Positions 20,799-27,778 of a stretch of 27,778 nt of DNA are shown here, one piece after another. This DNA comes from DATCZS01 sp036525795 (GTDB taxonomy: Bacteria; Actinomycetota; Acidimicrobiia; Spongiisociales; ZC4RG35), in NCBI GenBank assembly GCA_036525795.1, contig DATCZS010000132.1, forward strand, positions 1 through 27,778, written 5' to 3'. A program made the position numbers and the translations under genes. The notes beneath the pieces are model-generated. The model made no database searches. It was not told where the DNA came from and saw only the letters and a list, made by a program, of their open reading frames with translations. Each line of letters begins with the position of its first letter. The first letter of the stretch is position 1.

Positions 20799-22283
20799 AT
20801 GTCCGACTTGGTCGGGGCGCTCGATCAGGGCACCACCAGCACCCGGTTCATCGTCTTCGATCGCACCGGTTCGATCGTGGCGGTGGACCAGCAGGAGCAC
20901 ACCCAGATCTTTCCGAGACCGGGATGGGTGGAGCACGACCCGGCCGAGATCATCGAGCGGGTGTGGTCGGTCATCGGCACCGCCCTGGACACCGCAGGGG
21001 TGCGGAGGTCCCAACTGGCCGCGGTCGGGATCACCAACCAGCGGGAGACGGCGGTGGTGTGGGACCGCCGCACCGGGGCGCCGGTCCACAACGCCATCGT
21101 GTGGCAGGACACCCGTACCGCCGCGTTGTGCAAACAGCTGGAGGCCGGGGCGGGCCCGGACCGGTTCAGGGCCAAGACCGGGCTGCCGCTCGCCACCTAC
21201 TTCGCGGGCCCCAAGGTTCGCTGGATTCTCGACTCCGACCCAGATCTTCGCCGGCGGGCCGAGGCGGGCGAGCTCGCCTTCGGCACCATCGATGCCTGGG
21301 TGGTGTGGAACCTCACCGGTGGGGCGGCCCACGTCACAGACGTCACCAATGCCAGCCGCACCATGCTGATGGACCTGAAGGCGCTCGACTGGGACGACGA
21401 GCTGTGCGAGTCGATCGGCATCCCCCGCTCGATGCTGCCCCGCATCGTGGCATCCGCAGACCACATCGGCACCGGAACCGGCCTGCTGGAAGGCGTTCGG
21501 ATCACCGGGGTTCTCGGTGACCAGCAGGCGGCGCTGTTCGGCCAGACGTGTTTCGAACGGGGAGACGCAAAGAACACCTACGGAACCGGCAACTTCATGC
21601 TCCTCAACACGGGGACGGAGCTGATCCACTCGGCACACGGGCTGCTCACGACGGTCGGGTACCGGATTGCGGACCACGCCCCCGTCTACGCGCTGGAGGG
21701 TTCGGTCGCCGTCACCGGTTCGCTCGTGCAGTGGCTGCGCGACAACCTTCAGATCATCTCCGACTCTGCCGAGGTCGAGGCGCTGGCCCGCACCGTGGAG
21801 GACAACGGTGACGTGTACTTCGTCCCGGCGTTCTCGGGGTTGTTCGCCCCGTATTGGAGGTCGGACGCGCGCGGCGTGATCGCCGGGCTCACCCGGTACG
21901 CCACCAAGGGGCACATCGCCCGGGCGGCCCTGGAGGCGACGGCGTTTCAGACCCGGGAGGTGCTCGACGCGATGGAGGCCGACTCGGGCGTCGCTCTCAG
22001 CGAGCTGAAGGTGGACGGGGGGATGGTGGTGAACGAGTTGCTCATGCAGTTCCAGGCCGACATCCTGGGAGTCCCGGTGGTCCGCCCGACCGTGGCCGAG
22101 ACCACGGCGCTGGGAGCCGCATACGCCGCCGGGCTGACGGCCGGAGTCTGGGATTCACTCGACGATCTCCGGGCCAACTGGGGTGAGGACCGCCGGTGGA
22201 CGCCCTCCATGGACGATGTCGAGCGCGGGCAGCTCTACGAACGCTGGAAGCATGCGGTCCGGCGCACCTTCGACTGGGCGTGA
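20799..22283 (+). CDS. glpK: Glycerol kinase
   Basis: Phosphorylates glycerol to sn-glycerol 3-phosphate with ATP. The 494-residue FGGY-family kinase has the phosphate-binding start GALDQGTTSTRFIVFD, then GITNQRETAVVWDR and NAIVWQDTRT. FGTIDAWVVWNLTGG, the DQQAALFGQ catalytic region, GTGNFMLLNTG, FVPAFSGLFAPYW and the second FGGY signature region KVDGGMVVNELLMQFQADI follow. The length is normal and no residue appears missing. The start is set by GGAGGA 6 nt upstream. glpD lies about 2.3 kb downstream on the other strand, so the glycerol pathway is split into two transcripts here. No glycerol facilitator gene is present. Confidence 0.98.
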   Translation: MSDLVGALDQGTTSTRFIVFDRTGSIVAVDQQEHTQIFPRPGWVEHDPAEIIERVWSVIGTALDTAGVRRSQLAAVGITNQRETAVVWDRRTGAPVHNAIVWQDTRTAALCKQLEAGAGPDRFRAKTGLPLATYFAGPKVRWILDSDPDLRRRAEAGELAFGTIDAWVVWNLTGGAAHVTDVTNASRTMLMDLKALDWDDELCESIGIPRSMLPRIVASADHIGTGTGLLEGVRITGVLGDQQAALFGQTCFERGDAKNTYGTGNFMLLNTGTELIHSAHGLLTTVGYRIADHAPVYALEGSVAVTGSLVQWLRDNLQIISDSAEVEALARTVEDNGDVYFVPAFSGLFAPYWRSDARGVIAGLTRYATKGHIARAALEATAFQTREVLDAMEADSGVALSELKVDGGMVVNELLMQFQADILGVPVVRPTVAETTALGAAYAAGLTAGVWDSLDDLRANWGEDRRWTPSMDDVERGQLYERWKHAVRRTFDWA

Positions 22284-22306
22284 TCCGGTTGCGGTGACCC
22301 CGGATC
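22282..22306 (+). terminator. Possible hairpin at the end of glpK
   Basis: GATCCGG (22282-22288) and CCGGATC (22300-22306) pair across an 11-nt loop that begins within the glpK stop codon. There is no U-tract, so it is a weak terminator candidate. The rest of the 118-bp convergent gap to 22401 holds nothing recognisable. Confidence 0.4.
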
Positions 22307-22401
22307 CGGAATGACGCGATCGGGGCCGCCTTCACCCGCCCTCGCCCCGGGCATCGACATCGCAGAGCGACGTCTCCGGACCGGTTGTCGGGGGGACCGG
22401 G

Positions 22402-24513
22402 TCAGGTCGCCCGCTCTCCTCCCAGGACCAGCCTTCCCACCCGGAAGAGGCCGACCGTGGTGCCGGCGAAGGCGATCACGGCGATCACCTGGATCGCAGT
22501 ACGGGCCATCGACCCTGCGGGCTGGGGCGGATCGTCGACCCCCAGCTCGGGAGGGAGGACGCGCTCGGAACCGGATGAGGCCGCCATCAGGTCGGTGGCG
22601 GATGCGTCCGCCGCCAGCACCCTCACGGTGCCCGTCATGTCGGGATGCAGGGTGCAGATGTAGTCATAGACCCCTTCGGTGTCGAACGTCATCGACCACG
22701 TGTCGCCACTCTGGAGGATCCCCGAGTCGAAAGACTGGTCGCGAGCCGTGACGGTGTGGGGTGCCTGGCCGGTGTTGGTCCAGGTGACCTCCGTGCCCAC
22801 GGTCACGCTCAGGTCGCGGGGCGTGTAGTCGAGGTCGATGATCGAGACCGAGGCGGCGCCGGCGGCCTGAACGGCCGGCGCGGGGACCACGAGCAGCCTT
22901 CCTGTGACGGCGTCGGCCGCCAGGACGTTGCGGTACTCGATCTCGCCGATTGCCTCGGGTTGGAACGTCCAGGTCTCGCCTGGCTGGATCGCAGGAGACG
23001 CGAAGGAGCCGTCGGCGGAGACCAGCTGGGCCGCGCTGTCGCCGTCGTTGGTCCACACGATGGAGCTGCCGAGCGGCGCCTCGATCACCTCGGGGTTCAG
23101 TGCCCCCCCGACGATCGAAACCGCAGGTGGACCCGAGGCGTCGGGCGGCGCGGTGGTCGGCGTCGTCTGGGCGGGCGGGGGAGCGGTGCCCGATGCATCG
23201 ACCACCGTGATCGTGCCTGCCATGCCGGGATGCACGATGCAGGTGTAGCGGTAGGTTCCCGCCCGGTCGAACCGGTGGCTGAAGCGACCGCCGGGGTTGA
23301 TCAGGCCGCTGTCGAATCCGCCGTTGGCGTCGGTGGCGGTGTGGATGGCGGCGCCGTCGTTGACCCACGTGACGGTCGAACCCACCCGAACCGTCAGATT
23401 CGACGGGGAGAAGGCGTTGTCGACCATCGACACGCTGCCGGCGCGGGCCACCGCGGTCGATCCACCAGACGAGGTCGGGGTCGTGGTCGGGGTGGGGGCC
23501 GGAGGCGGCGGGGCGGTGCCCGTCGCCGACTGGACGACGAGGGTGCCCGCCATGTCGGGATGCAGGGTGCAGAAGTACTGGTACGTCCCGGCCGTGTCGA
23601 ATCGCCTGCTCCAACTGCCACCCGCCGAAATCAGCCCTGAATCGAACCGGCCGGCGCGGTCGGTGAACGTGTGCAGCGCCACACCGGCGTTGGTGAAGGT
23701 GACCGTCTGGCCGACGGCCACGGTGAGCGTGGCTGGGGTGTATCCGAAGTCGAATGCCTGCACGGCGCCCGGACCGGGCGGGGGGGGGGGCACGGTCGTG
23801 GTCGTCGGGGTGGGGGAAGGGGCGGATCCGTCTGCCTGGGTCACGGTGATCGTGCCGACCATGTCCGGGTGCAGCGCACAGAAGTACGAGAAGACCCCGG
23901 GTGTGTCGAACGTGCGTGAGTAGGTCTGGCCGGGACCGTAGATCCCCGAGTCGAAGCTGCCGTCCCGGGCGGTCACGGTGTGGTCCTCGGTGTCCTGATT
24001 GGGGAACGTCACGGTGGTTCCGGGGGCGACGGTCAGGCTGGTGGGAGAGAACGCCCGGTCGATCATGCGGACCACCGTGCCCCCGGTTCCCCCGCCGGTG
24101 CCTCCCCCGCCGCCGGCCGCCGTGACGGTGATCGTCCCGTGGTAGGCGGTGTTGGTCGGGTTGCGTTCGTCGACGTAGGTGTAGGTCCCCTCCACGCCGA
24201 AGACGAACGAGAACTGCTCGCCCGGGTCGATGTTTCCGGAATCGAATTGCTCGGGTCCGGTCCGGGAGCGGACCCGGTGCCGGTCGGCGTCGTCGTTCGC
24301 CCACACCACGGCGGTTCCCGCCGGGATCTCGAGATTGGCCGGCGTCACGCGGTCGGTGATGCGGATCGTCTCGTCTGCCGTCGCCGGCAGGGCGCCCACC
24401 AGGGTCGTCCCGGTGGCGAGGAAGGTGGCCATCACGGCAGACCCGACCCGGTGCCGCCATCGCGACCCGAGTCCTGGTGTGCGCGCCATGGTGAACGTTG
24501 CCCGTCGACTCAT
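22402..24513 (-). CDS. Secreted multidomain cupredoxin protein (six plastocyanin/amicyanin-like domains) with C-terminal membrane segment
   Basis: A 703-residue exported protein. A signal peptide (to about residue 46, ending PATA) precedes six tandem cupredoxin-like domains of about 85-100 residues, joined by Gly-rich and Pro/Thr-rich linkers. Four domains keep all type-1 copper ligands with amicyanin spacing (Cys-x2-His-x2-Met): domain 2 (His178, Cys212, His215, Met218), domain 3 (His281, Cys315, His318, Met321), domain 4 (His391, Cys425, His428, Met431) and domain 6 (His586, Cys620, His623, Met626). Domain 1 (about 48-130) and domain 5 (about 464-543) lack the Cys. A hydrophobic helix (about 671-688) and short basic tail suggest surface anchoring. 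It may serve as an electron carrier or copper store outside the cell. AGGAG lies 9 nt before ATG 24513. Confidence 0.9.
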   Translation of the reverse strand: MSRRATFTMARTPGLGSRWRHRVGSAVMATFLATGTTLVGALPATADETIRITDRVTPANLEIPAGTAVVWANDDADRHRVRSRTGPEQFDSGNIDPGEQFSFVFGVEGTYTYVDERNPTNTAYHGTITVTAAGGGGGTGGGTGGTVVRMIDRAFSPTSLTVAPGTTVTFPNQDTEDHTVTARDGSFDSGIYGPGQTYSRTFDTPGVFSYFCALHPDMVGTITVTQADGSAPSPTPTTTTVPPPPPGPGAVQAFDFGYTPATLTVAVGQTVTFTNAGVALHTFTDRAGRFDSGLISAGGSWSRRFDTAGTYQYFCTLHPDMAGTLVVQSATGTAPPPPAPTPTTTPTSSGGSTAVARAGSVSMVDNAFSPSNLTVRVGSTVTWVNDGAAIHTATDANGGFDSGLINPGGRFSHRFDRAGTYRYTCIVHPGMAGTITVVDASGTAPPPAQTTPTTAPPDASGPPAVSIVGGALNPEVIEAPLGSSIVWTNDGDSAAQLVSADGSFASPAIQPGETWTFQPEAIGEIEYRNVLAADAVTGRLLVVPAPAVQAAGAASVSIIDLDYTPRDLSVTVGTEVTWTNTGQAPHTVTARDQSFDSGILQSGDTWSMTFDTEGVYDYICTLHPDMTGTVRVLAADASATDLMAASSGSERVLPPELGVDDPPQPAGSMARTAIQVIAVIAFAGTTVGLFRVGRLVLGGERAT

Positions 24514-24625
24514 CTGACTGATCTCCTGTTGCCCGCTGTGCTCAGCAGGGCCATTGTGCCCGAGGACGTGTCAATCTCGTCCGAGGGCCATGTCAAGAAA
24601 CCCTAAAGGCGCGGCCTCCGGTCCT
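24514..24625. other. Gap between glpD and the cupredoxin gene
   Basis: The minus strand carries TTGACA twice (24597-24592 and 24574-24569), 23 bp apart, then CACAAT (24558-24553). One of the TTGACA boxes may be a -35, but neither has an ideally spaced -10. A promoter for the cupredoxin gene is likely in this 112-bp gap, though its exact form is unclear. Co-transcription with glpD is the alternative. Confidence 0.35.
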
Positions 24626-26275
24626 TCAAAGCCCCTCGGCGACGAGCTCGTGCTCATGGGCGGCGAGCGCCTCGTCACGTTCCGGGTCCGTCCAGCCGAG
24701 TTCCCTCCCCATCACCTCGGCGATGCCCGGCGCGTCGCGGCGGGCGTGGTCATCGGTGAACCAGGCGAGATGGGTGCGCCGCAGCGTGACGTCCGAGAGC
24801 CGGGTCGCCGCCTCATAGCGAACCGCGTGCACGACATCGGCCAGCGTCGTGCGGCCGTCGCCCAGCGAGCGGGCCAGTGACGGCTCATCGTCCACCAATT
24901 CGACGAGGCGTTCGATCTCTCCGCCATACCTGCGGATGCTCGGTTCGATCGCCGGCGCGGGATATGCCACCGACTCCAACCGCCTCGTCAGCGACACCTG
25001 GTCCATCCCCGCGCCGACCAGAGGCACTGAGTCCGTCGACGAGCGAGTCTTCACCCCGAGCGCTCGAGTGATCTGATCGGCCGCTTCGGCGGCGATCCGC
25101 CGGTAGGTGGTCAGCTTGCCTCCGGCGACCTGGACGTATCCGGGGACCGGCTGATCCACGACGTGCTCGCGTGACGCCTTCGCCGTCGACCCGCCGCCCA
25201 CGTCCTTGAGGGCTCGAAGTCCGGCGAACGCGGAGATCGGCTCGAATTCCGGGACGTCCATGTACCGCCGGACGTGGCGCACCAGGTAGTCGATGTCCGC
25301 CTCTGTCGCGACCGGGTGGGCTGGGTCCTCGGCGTAGGGGATGTCGGTGGTTCCGACCAGGCAGTGACCGAGCCATGGCACGATGAACAGCACCCGTCCG
25401 TCGTCGGTCTCGGGGAGCACCACCGCCCGGCCGCCTACAGGGATCGCATCCTCCGGCACCAAGAGGTGGCTGCCCTTCGATCGCACGATGCGGATTGTGG
25501 GTGTACCGGAGGACAGTTCAGGCGGATCGAACGACCCGGTGGCGGCGAGGACGGCCCTGGACCGAATCGTGAAGGTGTTTCCGGACACCTCGTCTTTCAG
25601 TGTCGCCCGAAAACCGGGTTGGAGCTCTTCGATGCGCTCCACCCTCACCCCGCCGACGGCGGTTGCCCCATAGCGGCGCACGGCGGTCTTGAGCACGCTC
25701 AGCACCAGGCGGGCATCGTCGGTGCGGGCGTCGGAATAGACGAATCCGCCCTCGAGGCCGTCGGTGGACAGGGCCGGCACCAGTTCATGGAGCACGGCCG
25801 CCCCGACTCGACGGCTGCGCCCGCCGGGACGTCCGAATCCGCCCAGCACGTCGTACAAGGTCAGCCCCGCCCGCAGTGCCAGGGGTGCCTTCCATCCCGA
25901 AGCCGCCCACCGCGGGGCGTCGGCGAAGCCGTGCTGGGCGTAGAGCGGGATCACGAACTCCAGCGGGTCGAAGAGGAAGTCGGCGATTCGGGCGAGCACC
26001 TTCTGTTCCCGCAAGCCTTCGGAGACCAGGCTGAATTCGTAGTGGGGCAGGTAGCGGACACCGCCGTGGAGGAGCTTGGTCGAGCGCGACGACGTCCCCT
26101 GCGCGAAGTCCGACTGCTCCACGACTGCCACCTCCAGCCCGCGGGCAGCGAGATCGAGGGCCGCTCCCGCACCGGTGATGCCGCCGCCCACCACGAGCAC
26201 GTCGAGCCGTTCGGTGCCGTCGAGTCGGGTCAGGTGGCTGCCGCGGGTCCAGAGGGAGGTCGACGAGCGTCCCAT
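24626..26275 (-). CDS. glpD: Aerobic-type glycerol-3-phosphate dehydrogenase
   Basis: Oxidises sn-glycerol 3-phosphate to dihydroxyacetone phosphate with FAD, passing electrons to the membrane quinone pool. The 549-residue protein starts with a dinucleotide-binding fold (VVGGGITGAGAALDLAARG, about 28-46). The signature SSRSTKLLHGGVRYLP and GLRALKDVGGGSTAKASREH, shown in parts, lie in the FAD domain. A C-terminal DAO_C-type helical domain ends the protein (VVHAVRYEAATRLSDVTLRRTHL). The length is typical. The ATG at 26275 lies 9 nt after TAGCCT, with GGGAG nearly touching the start codon. It is divergent from the phosphatidyltransferase gene. Confidence 0.96.
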   Translation of the reverse strand: MGRSSTSLWTRGSHLTRLDGTERLDVLVVGGGITGAGAALDLAARGLEVAVVEQSDFAQGTSSRSTKLLHGGVRYLPHYEFSLVSEGLREQKVLARIADFLFDPLEFVIPLYAQHGFADAPRWAASGWKAPLALRAGLTLYDVLGGFGRPGGRSRRVGAAVLHELVPALSTDGLEGGFVYSDARTDDARLVLSVLKTAVRRYGATAVGGVRVERIEELQPGFRATLKDEVSGNTFTIRSRAVLAATGSFDPPELSSGTPTIRIVRSKGSHLLVPEDAIPVGGRAVVLPETDDGRVLFIVPWLGHCLVGTTDIPYAEDPAHPVATEADIDYLVRHVRRYMDVPEFEPISAFAGLRALKDVGGGSTAKASREHVVDQPVPGYVQVAGGKLTTYRRIAAEAADQITRALGVKTRSSTDSVPLVGAGMDQVSLTRRLESVAYPAPAIEPSIRRYGGEIERLVELVDDEPSLARSLGDGRTTLADVVHAVRYEAATRLSDVTLRRTHLAWFTDDHARRDAPGIAEVMGRELGWTDPERDEALAAHEHELVAEGL

Positions 26276-26284
26276 GCTCCCGTG

Positions 26285-26338
26285 AGGCTACCGGCGGCCT
26301 CGCACCGTCCGAACGGCCCGCCTTTCCGTCGGTATGAT
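26285..26338. promoter_or_regulatory. Divergent promoters of glpD and the CDP-alcohol phosphatidyltransferase gene
   Basis: On the minus strand TAGCCT (26290-26285) is 9 nt before glpD ATG 26275. On the plus strand TATGAT (26333-26338) is a good -10, and GGGAGG (26354-26359) a ribosome binding site downstream of it. The plus-strand -10 overlaps the only ATG that could start the downstream ORF. Confidence 0.5.
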
Positions 26339-26927
26339 CGGCTGCGATCGAGCGGGAGGACGAAAGATCACCATCCCAGATTGGCTGGCGATACTCCGGG
26401 TGATCCTGGTGCCGGTGATCATGGTGCTGGCACGTCGGGCGGACAGCTTCGATGGCGCCTTCGCCTGGGCGGCGGCGCTGTTCGCCGTTGCCGCGCTCAC
26501 CGACTTCCTCGACGGATGGCTGGCGAGGAAGATGAACACGACTTCGACGCTCGGGGCGTTCCTCGACACCACCGCCGACAAGCTGCTGGTGACCGGGTCG
26601 CTGCTCGTCCTGGTCTCGGTCGACCGGGTGTCGATCTGGGCGGCGCTGATCATCGTGATGCGCGAGTTCGTGGTGATGGCGCTGCGGGGACTGGTGGCCC
26701 TGGGTGGGGGACTGGTTCGGCCCTCGACCTGGGGAAAGATCAAGGCGTTCTCGCAGTTCGTGGCGATCTGGCTCGCCTTTCTCCGCCTCGGTGAGCCGTT
26801 GGGGCCCTACTTCATCGACCAGTGGGTGATGGGCGTCGCGGTGATGATCACGATCGCCTCCGGCTGGCAGTACCTGGTCGGCTTCTCGGACACGGTGCGA
26901 TCCCATCGCGCCTCTGCGTCGGTGTGA
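26334..26927 (+). CDS. pgsA: CDP-alcohol phosphatidyltransferase, likely CDP-diacylglycerol-glycerol-3-phosphate 3-phosphatidyltransferase
   Basis: Integral membrane enzyme that joins CDP-diacylglycerol and glycerol 3-phosphate to give phosphatidylglycerol phosphate, the precursor of phosphatidylglycerol and cardiolipin. The diagnostic CDP-alcohol motif D-x2-DG-x2-AR-x8-G-x3-D-x3-D is complete, spanning DFLDGWLARK to GAFLDTTADK. About five to six hydrophobic helices surround it. The ORF's ATG at 26334 gives 197 residues, but this codon sits in the likely -10. A perfectly placed GGGAGG points instead to an ATC at 26367, which would give a 186-residue protein starting ITIPDW, the normal family N-terminus. 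I list the ATG as the only canonical choice. The gene overlaps the epimerase by 4 bp. Specificity for glycerol phosphate over inositol is likely but not proven. Confidence 0.87.
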   Translation: MIGCDRAGGRKITIPDWLAILRVILVPVIMVLARRADSFDGAFAWAAALFAVAALTDFLDGWLARKMNTTSTLGAFLDTTADKLLVTGSLLVLVSVDRVSIWAALIIVMREFVVMALRGLVALGGGLVRPSTWGKIKAFSQFVAIWLAFLRLGEPLGPYFIDQWVMGVAVMITIASGWQYLVGFSDTVRSHRASASV

Positions 26928-27778
26928 GCGGGCCGATCGTCGTCACCGGCGGCTCCGGCGTGGTCGGATCCGCCTTGATCCGCCACCTCGTCGAAGCCGG
27001 GAAGGCCCCCCTTGCCCTGAGCCGGTCATCCGGGGCGGACCGGGTCCTTTCCGCCCTCGGGGCGACTCCGATCAGGGGCGACATCCTCGAGCCGCACACG
27101 CTGGTCGACGCCTTCGCCGGTGCCGGGGTCGTGTATCACGTGGCAGGGGTCAACGCGATGTGCCTCGACGACCCGGCGCCGATGTTCCGCGCCAACGTCA
27201 CGGGTTCGCGCAACGTGGTCGCCGCCTGCCGGCAGGTGCAGGCAGGAAGGCTGGTGTACACGTCGTCTGCCGCCACGATCGGTGAGACCGGCGGCGCAGT
27301 GGGGTCCGAGCGCACCGTCCACCGCGGATGGTTCCTGTCCGACTACGAGCACTCGAAGTACCTCGCCGAACGGGCGGTGTTCGCCGAGGCAGGCGAGCTG
27401 GCGGTGGTGTCTGTGAATCCCTCCTCCGTCCAGGGTCCGGGCCGGGCGACCGGCACGGGAAAGCTGATCCTCGACCTGGTGAACGGCCGCCTTCCTTTTC
27501 TGGTCGACACCCGCGTCTCGATCGTCGACGTCGACGACTGCGCCCGCGGCCACCTGCTCGCCGGCGAGCGAGGGGTGGCGGGATCGCGATACGTGCTGAA
27601 TTCGTTCACACTCGACCTGCGTCAGGCGGTGTCGATGCTCGAGGATCTGCTCGGACGCTCGGTGCGCGTCCGTTTCGTGCCCGCCTGGTTCGCGTCTGCA
27701 GGCGCACGGGCGGTCGGGACGGCGGCGCGTGCCGTGGGGCGGCGCCCGGCCGTGTGTCCCGAGATGGTTCGCATCTTG
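26924..27778 (+). CDS. NAD-dependent epimerase/dehydratase (extended SDR family), partial at window end
   Basis: The reading frame is open for 285 codons to the last base and has no stop, so the C-terminus is outside the window. The N-terminal Rossmann motif is VVTGGSGVVGSALIRHL (GxxGxxG). VVYHVAGVNAM, the catalytic YxxxK in DYEHSKYLAERAV, and VNPSSVQGPGR, all typical of extended SDR enzymes, follow. It resembles dihydroflavonol-reductase/HpnA-like sugar epimerases. The GTG at 26924 overlaps the pgsA stop (GTGA), implying co-translation and perhaps a lipid- or envelope-related role. The substrate cannot be named. Missing from the window are only the last few tens of residues, judging by the usual 320-340 residue length. 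Confidence 0.87.
   Translation, partial: MSGPIVVTGGSGVVGSALIRHLVEAGKAPLALSRSSGADRVLSALGATPIRGDILEPHTLVDAFAGAGVVYHVAGVNAMCLDDPAPMFRANVTGSRNVVAACRQVQAGRLVYTSSAATIGETGGAVGSERTVHRGWFLSDYEHSKYLAERAVFAEAGELAVVSVNPSSVQGPGRATGTGKLILDLVNGRLPFLVDTRVSIVDVDDCARGHLLAGERGVAGSRYVLNSFTLDLRQAVSMLEDLLGRSVRVRFVPAWFASAGARAVGTAARAVGRRPAVCPEMVRIL

Overview
The window is high-GC bacterial DNA, gene-dense on both strands. Several features point to an actinobacterium: a nickel superoxide dismutase with its maturation protease, an actinobacterial-type NAD-linked formate dehydrogenase, a DivIVA-like coiled-coil protein, and many GTG starts preceded by TAnnnT hexamers. The S-layer homology repeats, with their paired cysteines (GC...YCP) before the TRAEM motif, resemble those I associate with Acidimicrobiia. 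The class assignment is an inference; phylum-level confidence is higher.

Bases 1-7,250 (minus strand) form a one-carbon cassette. Formate-tetrahydrofolate ligase (fhs) is followed by a small dimeric alpha/beta-barrel-like protein and three formate dehydrogenase genes. These encode a molybdopterin catalytic subunit, a fused NuoE-NuoF diaphorase, and an iron-sulfur subunit. The catalytic gene carries an in-frame TGA at 4609-4611, exactly where formate dehydrogenases have selenocysteine. A SECIS-like hairpin follows with the same 18-nt spacing and GGUCU loop as E. coli fdhF, so I annotate one selenoprotein gene and not two ORFs. The alpha chain that is usually one polypeptide is here split in two and permuted in gene order. 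Heptanucleotide tandem repeats sit at each gene junction. Together these genes can interconvert CO2, formate and 10-formyl-tetrahydrofolate using NAD(H).

Bases 7,268-8,749 hold the divergent sodX/sodN pair and a DivIVA-like gene. The SOD active-site hook reads HCDLYC, where the usual sequence is HCxxPC. Bases 8,774-20,519 are a housekeeping and mixed region: metG, a flavin reductase, a coiled-coil protein, an RpiB-family isomerase with an unusual N-terminal extension, an SLH-sugar dehydrogenase fusion, an MFS transporter, an AlkA-like glycosylase, an esterase-like lipoprotein, 6-phosphogluconolactonase, an EEP-family hydrolase, an alpha/beta hydrolase, and rplY-pth. A 279-bp gap with two tandem-repeat arrays then precedes glpK.

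Bases 20,799-27,778 centre on glycerol 3-phosphate. GlpK makes it, GlpD oxidises it, and a PgsA-family enzyme could consume it for phospholipid. A secreted protein with six cupredoxin domains lies between glpK and glpD, and an NAD-dependent epimerase runs off the window end.

A recurrent signal is a TAnnnT hexamer 6-7 nt before an ATG or GTG, which suggests leaderless transcripts for at least six genes. No tRNA, rRNA, CRISPR array, insertion sequence or phage gene was recognised. No selenocysteine machinery (selA, selB, selC, selD) is in this window, so it must lie elsewhere if the selenoprotein call is right.
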